From: Tetranychus cinnabarinus
Lineage: Eukaryota > Arthropoda > Arachnida > Trombidiformes > Tetranychidae
NCBI GenBank assembly: GCA_022266195.1
Contig: WHVY01000001.1
Span: forward strand, 20,336,001-20,400,000
DNA: 64,000 nt
Direction of reading: 5' to 3'
Shown: in pieces, positions 41,101 through 50,364 of the stretch
Position numbering within the stretch: position 1 is the first letter of the stretch
How the letters are laid out: each line of letters starts with the position of its first letter
Translations under genes and position numbers: made by a program
The notes under the pieces: generated by a model
What the model was told of the DNA's origin: nothing
Seen by the model: the letters and a program-made list of their open reading frames with translations, nothing else
The model's database searches: none

Positions 41101-44100
41101 TATGTTGTCTCTCATCAGTTATTTCAACTTGAACTAGATTAGAGCTTTGTTTTACGAAAATCAAGATTATGATAAAGATGCTTTTAAGAAAGCAAGTTGA
41201 ATAAAATGGAAACTCAATTACAATTGATGAAATTAAATTAAATTGAAAAGTTGAACATTGAGTTTGACCATTGATTTCAACTTGAGCTTTTCTTGTGTTT
41301 TCTGTTCCAAGTTGCTACTGAAAGAGTGGAATGATATTTGGTTTGTTTAAATTGAAAGCAAAAAACCAATCAAATCAGATGTATCTGATTTCATTTGAGT
41401 TTTATAATTGGTTTCAAATTTCATTTTCAAAATGTTGAAACAAGAAGAAGTTGGATGTTTTGAAGCCTTGAAGAAACTCTGTGTACCTTTGAATTTCACA
41501 TGATACCAATTGATTCTGTAAGAGAGAGAGAAAAATTATCAAAGTTAGTGAGGCAAAACAAAGTAATCAAGATATGATGGATAAATCAAGGATGAATGGA
41601 GTGAAAATTACAATATGATGATTTGTTCATTTCACCAGCAACCATTTGTAAGGAGAAAAGCAAAATGTAAAAAGACTGAGGATAAAGGCTATGCGTGATT
41701 CTTGAAATTCATGCTTATTTACCTTATTGCTACCTATTATAAAACAAATTAAATATTAATTACTTGGAAAGCAAATTTTGATGATTATGTTGTTTTTTTT
41801 CTGTATCTTTTGAATCACCCGTTTTGCTGCCTTTCTCCCTCCAAATTTGCATCAATAATTCAACTTGAATCAATCAAAATGACATTACCAATCTCATGCT
41901 GTTTTTCAATCATGGAATTAAAATTTTCTCCTTGAATCGATGTTCTTTCTTTGCCACTTTTACGCATAATCAATGTAAATGTTTGCCAGGGAATGAAAAT
42001 TTCTCCTTTTCTCTTAATTTGCTGATGGACCAAAGATTAATTGTGAAAAGAAAAACTGGAAAAAGAAAATGATAGGAAAATCAATAAAAAAATTGAAAAG
42101 GCAAACGTAGTTGATATTGAATTGACACTGAAGATACTTACAGTTGGTTGCATGGTTAATTTTAATCATGAAAAATAAAACAGATAGATGAATCAATCAA
42201 TAGATTTGAGCTGATTTGAAGGTTGCCTCAATAAACAGCAAAAGAGTCATTACAATGAGATCTTAGGAATGTAAAGTAACGTCAAGTAACCATTGGAATT
42301 ATTGCTGAATCCATGAGACTGTCTTCTCCTTCAGATTAAACAACCCAATTATTGGTAGATAATCGTATCAGTAAACATGAATGAAGATAGTTGAAATATT
42401 GTATGAATTAGATTGATTCGGAAGGTTGGACAGCTTTGAAAGAGATATTAAGTAATTCAGTTTAGTCTTTGTTCCACCACTACCTTCTGTATCTTTTTCA
42501 TGATAGTCATTTTCAATTATGATCATGTTAATATTGCCATCTCTCATTGAAACCAGTCTTTGATGTACCATATTGAGTCAAAAAAAAGGAGAGAAAACAA
42601 GTGAAACAAAAGGCCAAACGAATGGGTAGAGGCTGCAATAATCTTACCAATCAAGATTAAATTGATACAAGTTGATTTGCTTTTATCAGTTTCCATTGTC
42701 TTACAGGATAGAATAGAAGTTGCAACAAATATGTGGAATGACTATGGATAAAATAAAAAAAACAGAGTAAAAGAGAGGTAAACACGATGGAATGAGTACA
42801 AAGAACTATCCAAGTTAGGAATAAACATGAGATATAAAGGGATCACAAAACAGCAATCATCAAATTACATTATACACATTGCATTATTGATGAACCAGAA
42901 AGAAAAAAAGAGAAAATCTTTTTCTCTCTTCTGGTTATCTCAATAACTATCAACATATGATCTGGTGTTTAATCAGTAGCAAAGAGCAAAAGAATGTCTG
43001 AAAATGTAGAGAAAGCTATTGTCAAACCTCTAACAAACCTCTAATAATGTACATAATTGTCTACCGTGTTTCCGCACATTCTAGCACCGGGCTTAATAAT
43101 GAAAATTTTCACTTCTTAAGTCATGTTGACACTCATAATTTAGCTCTGTGTCTTAAAAATGATTAAAATAAGCAAGAATCGATAACAAAAAGATATGTAT
43201 CCAATGTAATAAAAACCAGTTTTAAGTTCATTTTTAAGCCACAGTGTTAAATTATGAGTGTCAACAGAGCTTAAAAGTGAACTCACTCATTAACAAGCTC
43301 GGTGCTAGAATGTGCGGAAACACGGTAGTTAAACATCAAAAATACCAAATTGAATCATTTTTTTGTATACAAAATTCGTAAACAAAAAGGCTATTTCACC
43401 TAAATATTAGAGAAAAGTAGCCAAAACGCTAATCCCACGAAGTGACATTGCTAGAGGTTTGACCAAAAAGCAAGATAACCCTACTCTTTGAGTTTGACAG
43501 CAATTGTTATTGACCTTTAACTAATTATCGTTGTTCTCTTTGTTCTTTATCTATCTTCACTTGTAATCCAAACGATCAATGATACCATTCCTGTTGATGA
43601 TTATTTAACCGTTTGGTTGATTGCTGATAACATTCTAACTGGAAAAATAAAAAATTACTTGCGGTTGTATTGTTGGTCAAATAGCTTTGACGTTGATGAT
43701 TCCGGTTCACCCAATAAACATCTTGATGCAACCAGTCCAAGCACAGGCCTTGTCCTCCAAAACATGCCTTCTCGTCGTGAATCATTTCTTTATCGATCCG
43801 ATTCAGAATTTGAGATGTCACCAAAATCAGTGTCTCGTCATTCTTCAATCGGAAGCGGTGAATCGTAAGTAACTTATTATTTAAAATTAACATTGAAAAC
43901 AACTTAACAAAAGATCTACTCTACCAAGTCATCTGATCCTTTTGTTTACGTTTGTCAGCAACATCTTCTGCTTTTCAATTTCCCTCCCTTTTTTATTTCA
44001 TTGTTAACGGTTTTTTCCTTGCTTGCTTTATTTACAAAGCATTCTTTAATTTCATTTAATGATTTTAATTAACATTTTTTCATGTGATTTTGTCGTTTTT

Positions 44101-47100
44101 TGTTCATCTATAGACATGGCGAAGAAGTGATTGTTACACCATTTGCCCAAATACTGGCAAGCCTTCGAAATGTGCGAAATAATTACATCTACCTTACCAA
44201 TGTTCCGATTTCTGCTTCTAGGTAAGTTAAACAAGTGTTCATGTTAGGTGAATAAATTTTACTGATTTATTTCACAATTTCTGTATTCTCAGTTGTATAG
44301 TAAAGATATAATAAGATTTTATGTCGTTATTTCATGTGATAAATTTGTGTTGCAAAATCCCAAGTATTTTTATTGGATCAAACAAGATTAGCCTAGTTTA
44401 TTAATAGAAGATTGAGTTTTTTAAGCGATAAAATAATATTTGTACTTAAAATTTAAAGGGTTACAAATGAGCTTTATTGTTCAATTTTTAAGTTTGATAT
44501 TTATTAACTTTTTTTATTGTATCTCTTATCTCTTGAAGGCCTCGGGAAAGTCGACGATCCTCAACTAGCAATTCTGCCAATTTCCCGATACAAGGTAAAT
44601 CAGCATCTGAAGAGGTTAATGCAAACTTAGCACTGAATACTTTAGAAGAATTGGATTGGTGCTTGGATCAATTGGAAACCATTCAAGCTCACAGATCTGT
44701 TGGTGATATGGCTACAAATAAATTTAAAAGAATGCTCAATAAAGAATTGAGTCATTTTTCTGAGTCAAAATCTGGAAGCCAAATTTCAGAATATCTTTTA
44801 CGAACTTATCTGGGTAAGTAATTTGTTGACAAGCAAGAATTGACGGAAAGACTTTTGATTGAAAAGTTTAAACTATAAATTAAACTTAAACGATAGTTTA
44901 GTTACACATTATTGAACATTTTTAAGTGTATCTAACATTTTATTTCTATCTCTTTTTTTATTATTCCACTTCAACTGTCATCATAAATTTAAATTTTAGA
45001 TAAACAAGAAGATTTTGATTTACCATATTTAAGAGCTGAAGATGGATCAGTTTCACAATTACAAGCTCATGTATTTGCTTCAGTTGCTTCAGGAGCTACT
45101 AATTTCCCCAATATCTGTAGAAATATGCCAACTGGTATCTCATCTGGATCACAACCGCAACAGTCTAGTGGTGGTAGAGCCAAACCAGGTCTTTCGATGT
45201 CCCAAATAACGGGTGTTCGTAAAAGCACTCTTTCCCATACCAACAGTTTGTCCAAACTTCCTAAGTATGGAGTTGAAACAATCCATGAACCTGAGCTTGC
45301 TAAACTTTTCAATGATGTAAATAAATGGGGTTTGGATGTATTTAAGGTTGCTGAATACTCCAACTCACATCCTCTTACAGCAACCATGTATACAATTTTT
45401 AGGGTAAGAATGATTGTCTCTCGAGTATTTTTTGATACTTTTGTGTGGATTTTGATTTACACAAGTATACATTCCTACTTTCATTGTCTAGTGAATCTGA
45501 GAAAAGAGAAGAAAAAAAATAGATGAAGAAATGAACAATATAAAAATCACCCATTTGGAAGTAAAGGATACTCGTCATACCTTAGATTAGATAATCTTCT
45601 TAATATTATTTTTATTCTCTATTCTCTATTAATCTTCTTTACTTGGAAACAATTTCTAATTCCTCTTTTCCATTTATTCTTTTGTATTTCATTTTCATCT
45701 CGACTACTTATTCACGCTTGGAACAATTTTTGATAACTCAGGAAAGGGATCTCCTCAAAACTTTCAAGATATCCTCCAAGAAATTTGTAACTTGTGCAAT
45801 GACACTAGAAGAGCACTACCTCAATGTACCGTATCATAACAGTACCCACGCTGCTGATGTCACACAATCTGTCCACGTCCTTCTACTAGCGCCAGCCCTT
45901 GAGGTAATCAAATCAAATGGCATTTTATGCAATTTTAACGTTTAAAAATATCTAATTTCAACTTTGCTTCTTTTACAGTCCGTCTTTACTGATTTAGAGA
46001 TACTCGCAGTACTTTTTTCAGCAGCCATTCACGACATCGACCATCCCGGTGTTACCAATCAATATCTAATCAATACCAGTTCAGAATTGGCTTTAATGTA
46101 TAATGATGAATCCATATTAGAAAATCATTCGCTCGCAGTTGCCTTTAAGATTCTTCAAGATGAATTATCTGATATATTTGACAAGTTAACTAAAAAACAG
46201 CGTCAAACTTTACGTAAAATGACTATTGATATGGTTCTTGCGACAGACATGTCCAAACATTTGAGTCTTTTAGCTGACCTAAAGACAATGGTTGAAACTA
46301 AGAAAGTTGCTGGGTCCGGATTTCTGCTTTTAGATAATTACACAGAGCGAATACAAGTTTTACAGAATATCATTCATTGTGCCGATTTAAGTAATCCAAC
46401 AAAACCTCTTCATTTATATCGTCGTTGGGTTAATATGATCTTTGAAGAGTCTTTCATACAAGGTGATAAAGAAAGAGCTCAAGGTCTTGATATCAGCCCG
46501 ATGTGTGATCGACATAATACTGTTATTGAAAAGTATCAGGTATGTTTTTCCTTCTCCTTTTAATTTCAATTACATTCTGTGTAATCCTTTAAATATAACC
46601 ATCTTTATCTTTTTTCATCAATAGGTTAGCTTCATCGATTATATTGTCCATCCATTGTACGAAACATGGGCCGACTTAGTTAACCCAGATGCACAGGAAA
46701 TCTTGGATGCATTAGAAGAGAACCGAGATTGGTTCCAGAGTCAAATCCCAGCAAGTATGTTCACTTCATCATGCGACTCAGAGAAACTTGAATTTAAACT
46801 AATTTGATCTCTTCTTGTCAACAGGTCCTCCATCAGATGACAAATCTGAAAATAAATCGCAAACCAATCAACAATCACAACAGGCACAAGAGAAGCAAGA
46901 TAAACAACAGCCTGGTAGTGAGGAAGAAGAAGATAATCGACATTTGGCCGTACAAGCTGAAAAAATAAAGTTTCAGATAACATTGGAGGAACCAGAAGAA
47001 GATGATGATGAAATCACAGTTTCAGATGCTAATCACAATCAAACGAAACCAATGATGGCTGATATAGCAGAAGATAACAGTCTAGGAGAATCTGTTGAGA

Positions 47101-47105
47101 ATTAA
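16808..47105 (+). CDS. dnc: dunce / PDE4-type cAMP-specific 3',5'-phosphodiesterase (nine coding exons)
   Basis: The enzyme hydrolyses cAMP to 5'-AMP in the cytosol and so limits PKA signalling. Nine exons (16808-17130, 43685-43864, 44114-44221, 44539-44813, 45000-45403, 45742-45903, 45979-46539, 46625-46754, 46825-47105) join with all phases consistent to 807 aa. UCR1 begins near residue 138 with the PKA site RRESFLYRSD (Ser141). UCR2 is near 233-310 (TLEELDWCLDQLE). The catalytic domain spans about 395-705: HNSTHA with His462 as expected proton donor and His466 a metal ligand, HDIDHPG at 502-508, CADLSNP with Asp620, and the invariant purine-binding Gln671 before SFIDY. The C-tail keeps the FQITLEE motif typical of PDE4. 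The linker after UCR2 is longer than in vertebrate long forms. This is a long isoform with both UCRs. Identification is very secure. Confidence 0.97.
28944..29637 (+). pseudogene. Coding-like relic in dunce intron 1, unidentified
   Basis: Two plus-strand stretches read unlike their surroundings. The first (28944-29162) is a 72-codon frame with mixed residues and CG-containing codons, ending in TGA. The second (29323-29637) is open for 105 codons except for one in-frame TGA at 29515-29517. It is richer in G and C and reads like a soluble charged protein (for example RTDSIKGRPSEVESL). I recognise no domain with certainty; the Arg/Lys-rich helical look recalls retroelement gag proteins, which is only a guess. 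No splice sites or start codon support a live gene. Confidence 0.25.
33110..33774 (+). CDS. dnc: Probable alternative dunce 5' coding exon
   Basis: An open frame starts at ATG 33110 (in-frame TAA just before it) and runs to a donor AAG|GTAACA after 33774 in phase 2. That is the phase needed to join the 43685 exon, and doing so would give a 921-aa isoform. The encoded part is Ser/Thr/Asn-rich with a His run (HPIHHHHVH) and an Arg-rich end (SRFTRNRSSS), typical of disordered N-termini. The first 20 residues are hydrophobic and may be intron. The true exon may instead begin at an acceptor such as TCCTTACAG (33232), which keeps the frame. PDE4 genes are known for several alternative first exons spliced to UCR1. 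No other partner for this exon is seen in the window. Confidence 0.55.
33775..34060 (+). other. Long pyrimidine-rich tract after the alternative exon
   Basis: About 240 bases from 33815 to 34055 are almost all T and C on the plus strand. The open frame through it is low-complexity and not a gene. It could serve as a splicing regulatory tract for the preceding exon. Confidence 0.4.
43061..43328. mobile_element. MITE with about 110-base inverted arms, TA target
   Basis: The ends read CTACCGTGTTTCCGCACATT at 43061-43080 and its exact reverse complement at 43309-43328. Imperfect pairing continues to about 110 bases per arm (left to about 43170, right from about 43215) with a short spacer. If TA (43062-43063 and 43326-43327) is the target duplication, the element is 43064-43325, 262 bases, which fits a Tc1/mariner-type nonautonomous element. 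It has no coding capacity. It lies 357 bases before the UCR1 exon of dunce, inside intron 1. Confidence 0.93.
43685..43864 (+). CDS. dnc: dunce exon 2 (start of UCR1)
   Basis: Begins in phase 2 with FDVDDSGSP, the shared start of PDE4 long isoforms, and carries the PKA site RRESFLYRSD. The donor is TC|GTAAGT at 43864. This is the common acceptor exon for alternative N-termini. Confidence 0.97.
44114..44221 (+). CDS. dnc: dunce exon 3 (UCR1)
   Basis: The acceptor is CATCTATAG at 44113. It codes HGEEVIVTPFAQILASLRNVRNN, the most conserved core of UCR1 (only part quoted in family form: VTPFAQ, SLRNVRNN). Phase 2 in, phase 2 out at CTAG|GTAAGT. Confidence 0.97.
44539..44813 (+). CDS. dnc: dunce exon 4 (linker 1 and UCR2)
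   Basis: The acceptor is CTTGAAG at 44538. It codes linker 1 (Ser/Arg-rich), then UCR2 with TLEELDWCLDQLE and NKFKRMLNKEL. The donor CTGG|GTAAGT in phase 1 splits Asp296 of the YLDKQ motif. Confidence 0.97.
45000..45403 (+). CDS. dnc: dunce exon 5 (linker 2, start of catalytic domain)
   Basis: The acceptor is AAATTTTAG at 44999. It codes the rest of UCR2, an unusually long linker (Ser/Gly/Gln-rich, about residues 305-370), the MSQITGVRK segment, and the start of the catalytic domain (DVNKWGLDVFKV). The donor AGG|GTAAGA is phase 0. The frame stays open 120 bases into the intron, ending at TGA before 45527, so a retained intron would give a UCR-only protein. Confidence 0.97.
45742..45903 (+). 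CDS. dnc: dunce exon 6 (catalytic HNxxHA motif)
   Basis: Codes residues 431-484, ERDLLKTFKI to LLLAPALE. It includes His462 and His466 of HNSTHAADV (general acid and metal ligand in the family). Acceptor AACTCAG at 45741, donor GAG|GTAATC at 45903, both phase 0. Confidence 0.97.
45979..46539 (+). CDS. dnc: dunce exon 7 (catalytic core)
   Basis: Codes residues 485-671. It includes HDIDHPG, ATDMSKH, ADLKTMVETKKV, CADLSNPTKP and ISPMCDRHN, and ends with the invariant Gln671. A family Phe in the EEFFxQGD segment is Ser here (EESFIQGD). Acceptor TTTTACAG, donor CAG|GTATGT, phase 0 at both ends. Confidence 0.98.
46625..46754 (+). CDS. dnc: dunce exon 8 (end of catalytic domain)
   Basis: Codes VSFIDYIVHPLYETWADLV to QSQIPA, holding the Phe clamp (Phe674) next to Gln671. 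Acceptor ATCAATAG, donor GCAA|GTATGT in phase 1. Confidence 0.97.
46825..47105 (+). CDS. dnc: dunce exon 9 (C-terminal tail)
   Basis: Codes a Gln/Glu/Lys-rich tail with the conserved KIKFQITLEE motif followed by an acidic run, ending with TAA at 47103-47105. Acceptor GTCAACAG at 46824. Confidence 0.96.
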
Positions 47106-48588
47106 TCACCACCAATGAGATTGGAAATGGATTTCATGTGTATAATTGTTGAAATACAAAAACAGTCCATTCTCAGTATATACTTTGTTGAGGCTTTCAA
47201 CAGAAATGTCAAGCCTGATTTGTGATTATGGAAAGTCATTGCAAATTATTTTACTTGAAAAAGGATTGGATTGTATTTTACACAATTTTTTGCAAATTTT
47301 GGCCAAATACCGACCATATTCTGGTAAATTTAACCAGAATATTGAACCAATGACAAGTTGGATTCGAATCAAAGCATAGCAAAGATATTTATGTGTTCTC
47401 TTGGATACTCTACAAAACAAACTTCATCTACCAATCAACATTCATCTTTTTAAAGAAGCGCCAATTTTAAGTAAACCTTGAAATAGATGTTAACTTTTAA
47501 AGATCAATTCATTTGAGAGGAGAAAAGGTTAAAGATTTATAATTTTAATTCTTCAACTTTGACTCTTGTCGAGTAAACTCGTAATTTTGATGTTTGAAAA
47601 AAATATCTTCATCTTAAAACTATCATCATAATCATCAACCACACTATAATGTAATAATCACCACTCATCGAATGAAGTAAAGCAAGGAAAAAAACAAAAC
47701 CATTAATCCTGGAATGGAGACAATATAAGTTGGAGGAAAATGAAGTAAAGATGGAATTTTAAAGCCTAAGATAAATTGTGAAACACATCTCTTGGCCAAT
47801 TTACGACTTTTCATACCAATTGTAATCTAGTCTATCCAACGTTAAAAACCAACTCCACCACAACCACTTGTGAAACTGATTTTAAATTGTAATACCGACG
47901 GTAATTTTGAAACCGTAAAAACCAGTGCCAACAGTTATACTGCCCTTTCTCCTAGTATCCAATTGTATTATCAGCACTCTTATTTCCTTCTCTCTTTTAA
48001 ATCTGAAAAGTTACCTTTTTTCTGGTCATTTTTCTATGTCCGATTCACTTTTATCACCATTGTTTACCATGTTTTACCCATTCGCCGTTCACTCTTTGTT
48101 TTCCTCTTACATTTTAATTACAACTGTTACTAAACCTGTTAACATCTTTAACTGATTCCTTCTTCGATAAGCTCCCATCAAACTTGCTTATCATTGTTAA
48201 TCTTTTTGGGCTTCTAATAGCTAAAGCAAGTTTATAATATAATTCAATCTGGAATCCACTTAACACCATTTTACTGATAGCGTAAATTTTCATCCATTAA
48301 AATCAGCATCCGAATCAAATGTTATATGTTACCGGGGGAAAAAAGAAAAGTGAAGAGACGAGAATTTATCTACGGAAAAAGCGTGCCAAATTTGCTATTC
48401 GAAACTCGGAGTTATCACTGTTACCATAATTATGTTTGACAACTCATTGGAATCGATGAAACGAGTCAATGAATCGGAATAAATTTTATACTAAACAAGA
48501 ATGAAATGATAACGATTTGATTTGTTGTTTCACTTTTTAACTACAAAGGCGACTTTTGATTGCTTAAATGTTCGTTAAGCATAAATCA
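47106..48588 (+). other. dnc: dunce 3' UTR and downstream sequence
   Basis: Noncoding AT-rich sequence after the dunce stop codon. The first clear AATAAA I see is at 48478-48483, which would make a 3' UTR of about 1.4 kb. Open frames at 47146-47379 and 47870-48155 are hydrophobic and not gene-like. Confidence 0.5.
48478..48483 (+). terminator. dnc: Candidate dunce polyadenylation signal
   Basis: AATAAA in GGAATAAATTTT, the first such hexamer found after the stop codon. Cleavage would fall just before the diverged repeat at 48.6 kb. Confidence 0.4.
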
Positions 48589-48778
48589 TGTAAAACAGAT
48601 GTATATATAAATACAAAAAAAACAATTATATGCATTTCACGTGTTGTCCTGTTTTTTAAATGCTGGAATTCCTAAAAAGGCCAATTCTGATCGTTAGCAA
48701 TCTAAAATAGTGAAAAAGATATTAAATAATGTCTAAGAGTATCCCATATTGTCGAAGTATTTGAAGAGAAGAATAGAT
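48589..48778 (+). repeat. Diverged dispersed repeat, copy A
   Basis: It matches 53360-53558 in the same orientation, with scattered substitutions and small gaps. Shared landmarks include TATGCATT.CACGT, TCCTGTTTTTT.AATGCTGGAAT, CTAAAAAGGCCAATTCTG, ATAGTGAAAAAGATATTA and GTCTAAGAGTAT. There is no coding capacity. The matched part is clearest from about 48629 to 48770. It is probably an old nonautonomous mobile element, family unknown. Confidence 0.8.
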
Positions 48779-49062
48779 TGGTTGCCTGAAACTCAGTGAT
48801 AATGAGCTATGCTATTTTTTTGTTTGTTTTTGCTAACTATTTTGTCAAATATTCCGTGAAATATTAGAAAATTTTTTTAATGTTATTCTGTTCTAACCGT
48901 GACTAAATCCGTTATACTGACTTCATTAAGAGACTTTTAATGGTTGTTTTAATGTAGTGCTAGGAACCCGACTCCAAGAAAACAAATCATCTGTGCTTAG
49001 TGTCTATTGAGTACATCACCGATCTAAAATAAGCGCGACTAAGGCAATAAGCATGTGTAAAC

Positions 49063-49446
49063 TAGTGTTTCTGCTATTAAATCAAAACGACGATTATAAT
49101 CGATATTTTTTCAATGATTTTCATCGATATTTCTCTCGATTAAATCGAAACGAATTTTCATGAGATTTATTTCATTTTTGCTTGATTTTTCTACTTTGGG
49201 AGATGTCTCAATTTTGATCATTGAAAAATTTTTATTTGTATTTTCTTTCAATTCCATTTTTAATACGATGAATTTGGTCAATAATCAGGATTGTGTTCAT
49301 TGAAAGTTATTGAAATTCCTCGATTTTTCCGATGTTTCCGATTTTTTGATGATATTTAAACGATATTTTAATCAACGATTAAATCGATATTCCTTCAAAA
49401 ATAATCAAAATCGTTTGATTATTTTTTCAAAAATCGCGAAACACTA
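49063..49446. mobile_element. hAT-type MITE with 8-bp target duplication
   Basis: The element starts TAGTGTTTC and ends GAAACACTA, a perfect 9-base inverted repeat, with weaker pairing further in. It is flanked by identical GTGTAAAC at 49055-49062 and 49447-49454. An 8-base duplication and TAGTGTTTC-like ends are typical of the hAT superfamily. At 384 bases it has no transposase frame; the inside is rich in ATCGAT/AATCG motifs. Confidence 0.92.
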
Positions 49447-49944
49447 GTGTAAACAATCGGGCAAATCAGTTTTTTGCATGCCTACAGCTAAAAAACATGA
49501 TACGCAATGAATGCTTATAGCCACGAAAACAATAAAAGCACGCTGCGATATAAACTTTTAGATAAAAACGAAGTGGTTTTTTACGTAATTTTTTGTCCTT
49601 TATTTCATATCTTGTAATATTACAGAGCAAATAATTGTAAGATTTACATTTGCCAGTCATTTTTTATTTTTTGAAGCGCTTGATTCAAATTTAAGCACTT
49701 GAATGAAAGATGTGAATGCTGCTAATTTGTCTGATGTATTAAACTTTACTGAGCAGATTCACATGCTACTAATTCTGCTATGTTTGCTGCGAGTGTTGCT
49801 GATCCTACTCCGCCGGCTGCCCATTAGGTGCGACTAGGCATGAGGATGAATGGATTAATGCTGCCCCCTTACGGACCATTTCCTAATGGGCCTGCAGCTC
49901 CGGGGGCTGATGCGGCTGGAGCTGGAGCTGTTCCCGTACCCCCT

Positions 49945-50016
49945 CGCGGAACATACGGACTCTGCGGAACATACGGAGCTTGCGGAACATACGGAGCTTG
50001 CGGCACATTCGGAGCT
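49945..50016 (-). repeat. Four tandem 18-bp units in the secreted-protein gene
   Basis: Plus-strand units at 49945, 49963, 49981 and 49999 follow the pattern TGCGGAACATACGGAGCT with few changes. On the minus strand they code the PYVPQ hexapeptide array. A longer, roughly 150-base duplication surrounds them: GGACCATTTCCT...GGGCCTGC starts at 49872 and again at 50021. Confidence 0.9.
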
Positions 50017-50364
50017 TGCGGACCATTTCCTGACGGGCCTGCGGCTGCGGCGGCTGATGCGGCTGCAGTTGCAGCTGGAGCTGCTCCGTTACCCCCCTGT
50101 GGAACATACGGACCTTGGCCCTGGCCATCAGTGATAGCTGTAGCGAGAATCAGTAAGCTTAAATACATTACAGTAGTCATTAGGGTTAAGTTAACAAAAG
50201 GGAAGATTTTTTTCATAGTCGCCATCTAATAGGAAATAAAAAAACACTTAGTTCGAATATTTAATTTTTTAAATTTCGATGTTTTTTCATTTCTTGTGTT
50301 TCGAGGAAAAAAATAAATTTGAATTTAAATCTAAATTTTGATTAAATTAAATTAATTAAGTTAA

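Larger units (their letters stand above)
17131..43684 (+). other. dnc: dunce intron 1 (26.5 kb)
   Basis: Bounded by a consensus GTAAGT donor and a CAAATAG acceptor with CTAAC 50 bases upstream as a possible branch site. It is far larger than any other intron here (70-338 bases). It holds the alternative exon ending at 33774, a MITE at 43061-43328, a coding-like relic at 28.9-29.6 kb, an ATCGAT-rich patch at 19.26-19.46 kb, and several short simple repeats: AG near 27917-27930, CT near 32279-32292, ATC/ATG near 32040-32100, 32435-32463 and 34265-34330. The rest is AT-rich with nothing I can name. Confidence 0.85.
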
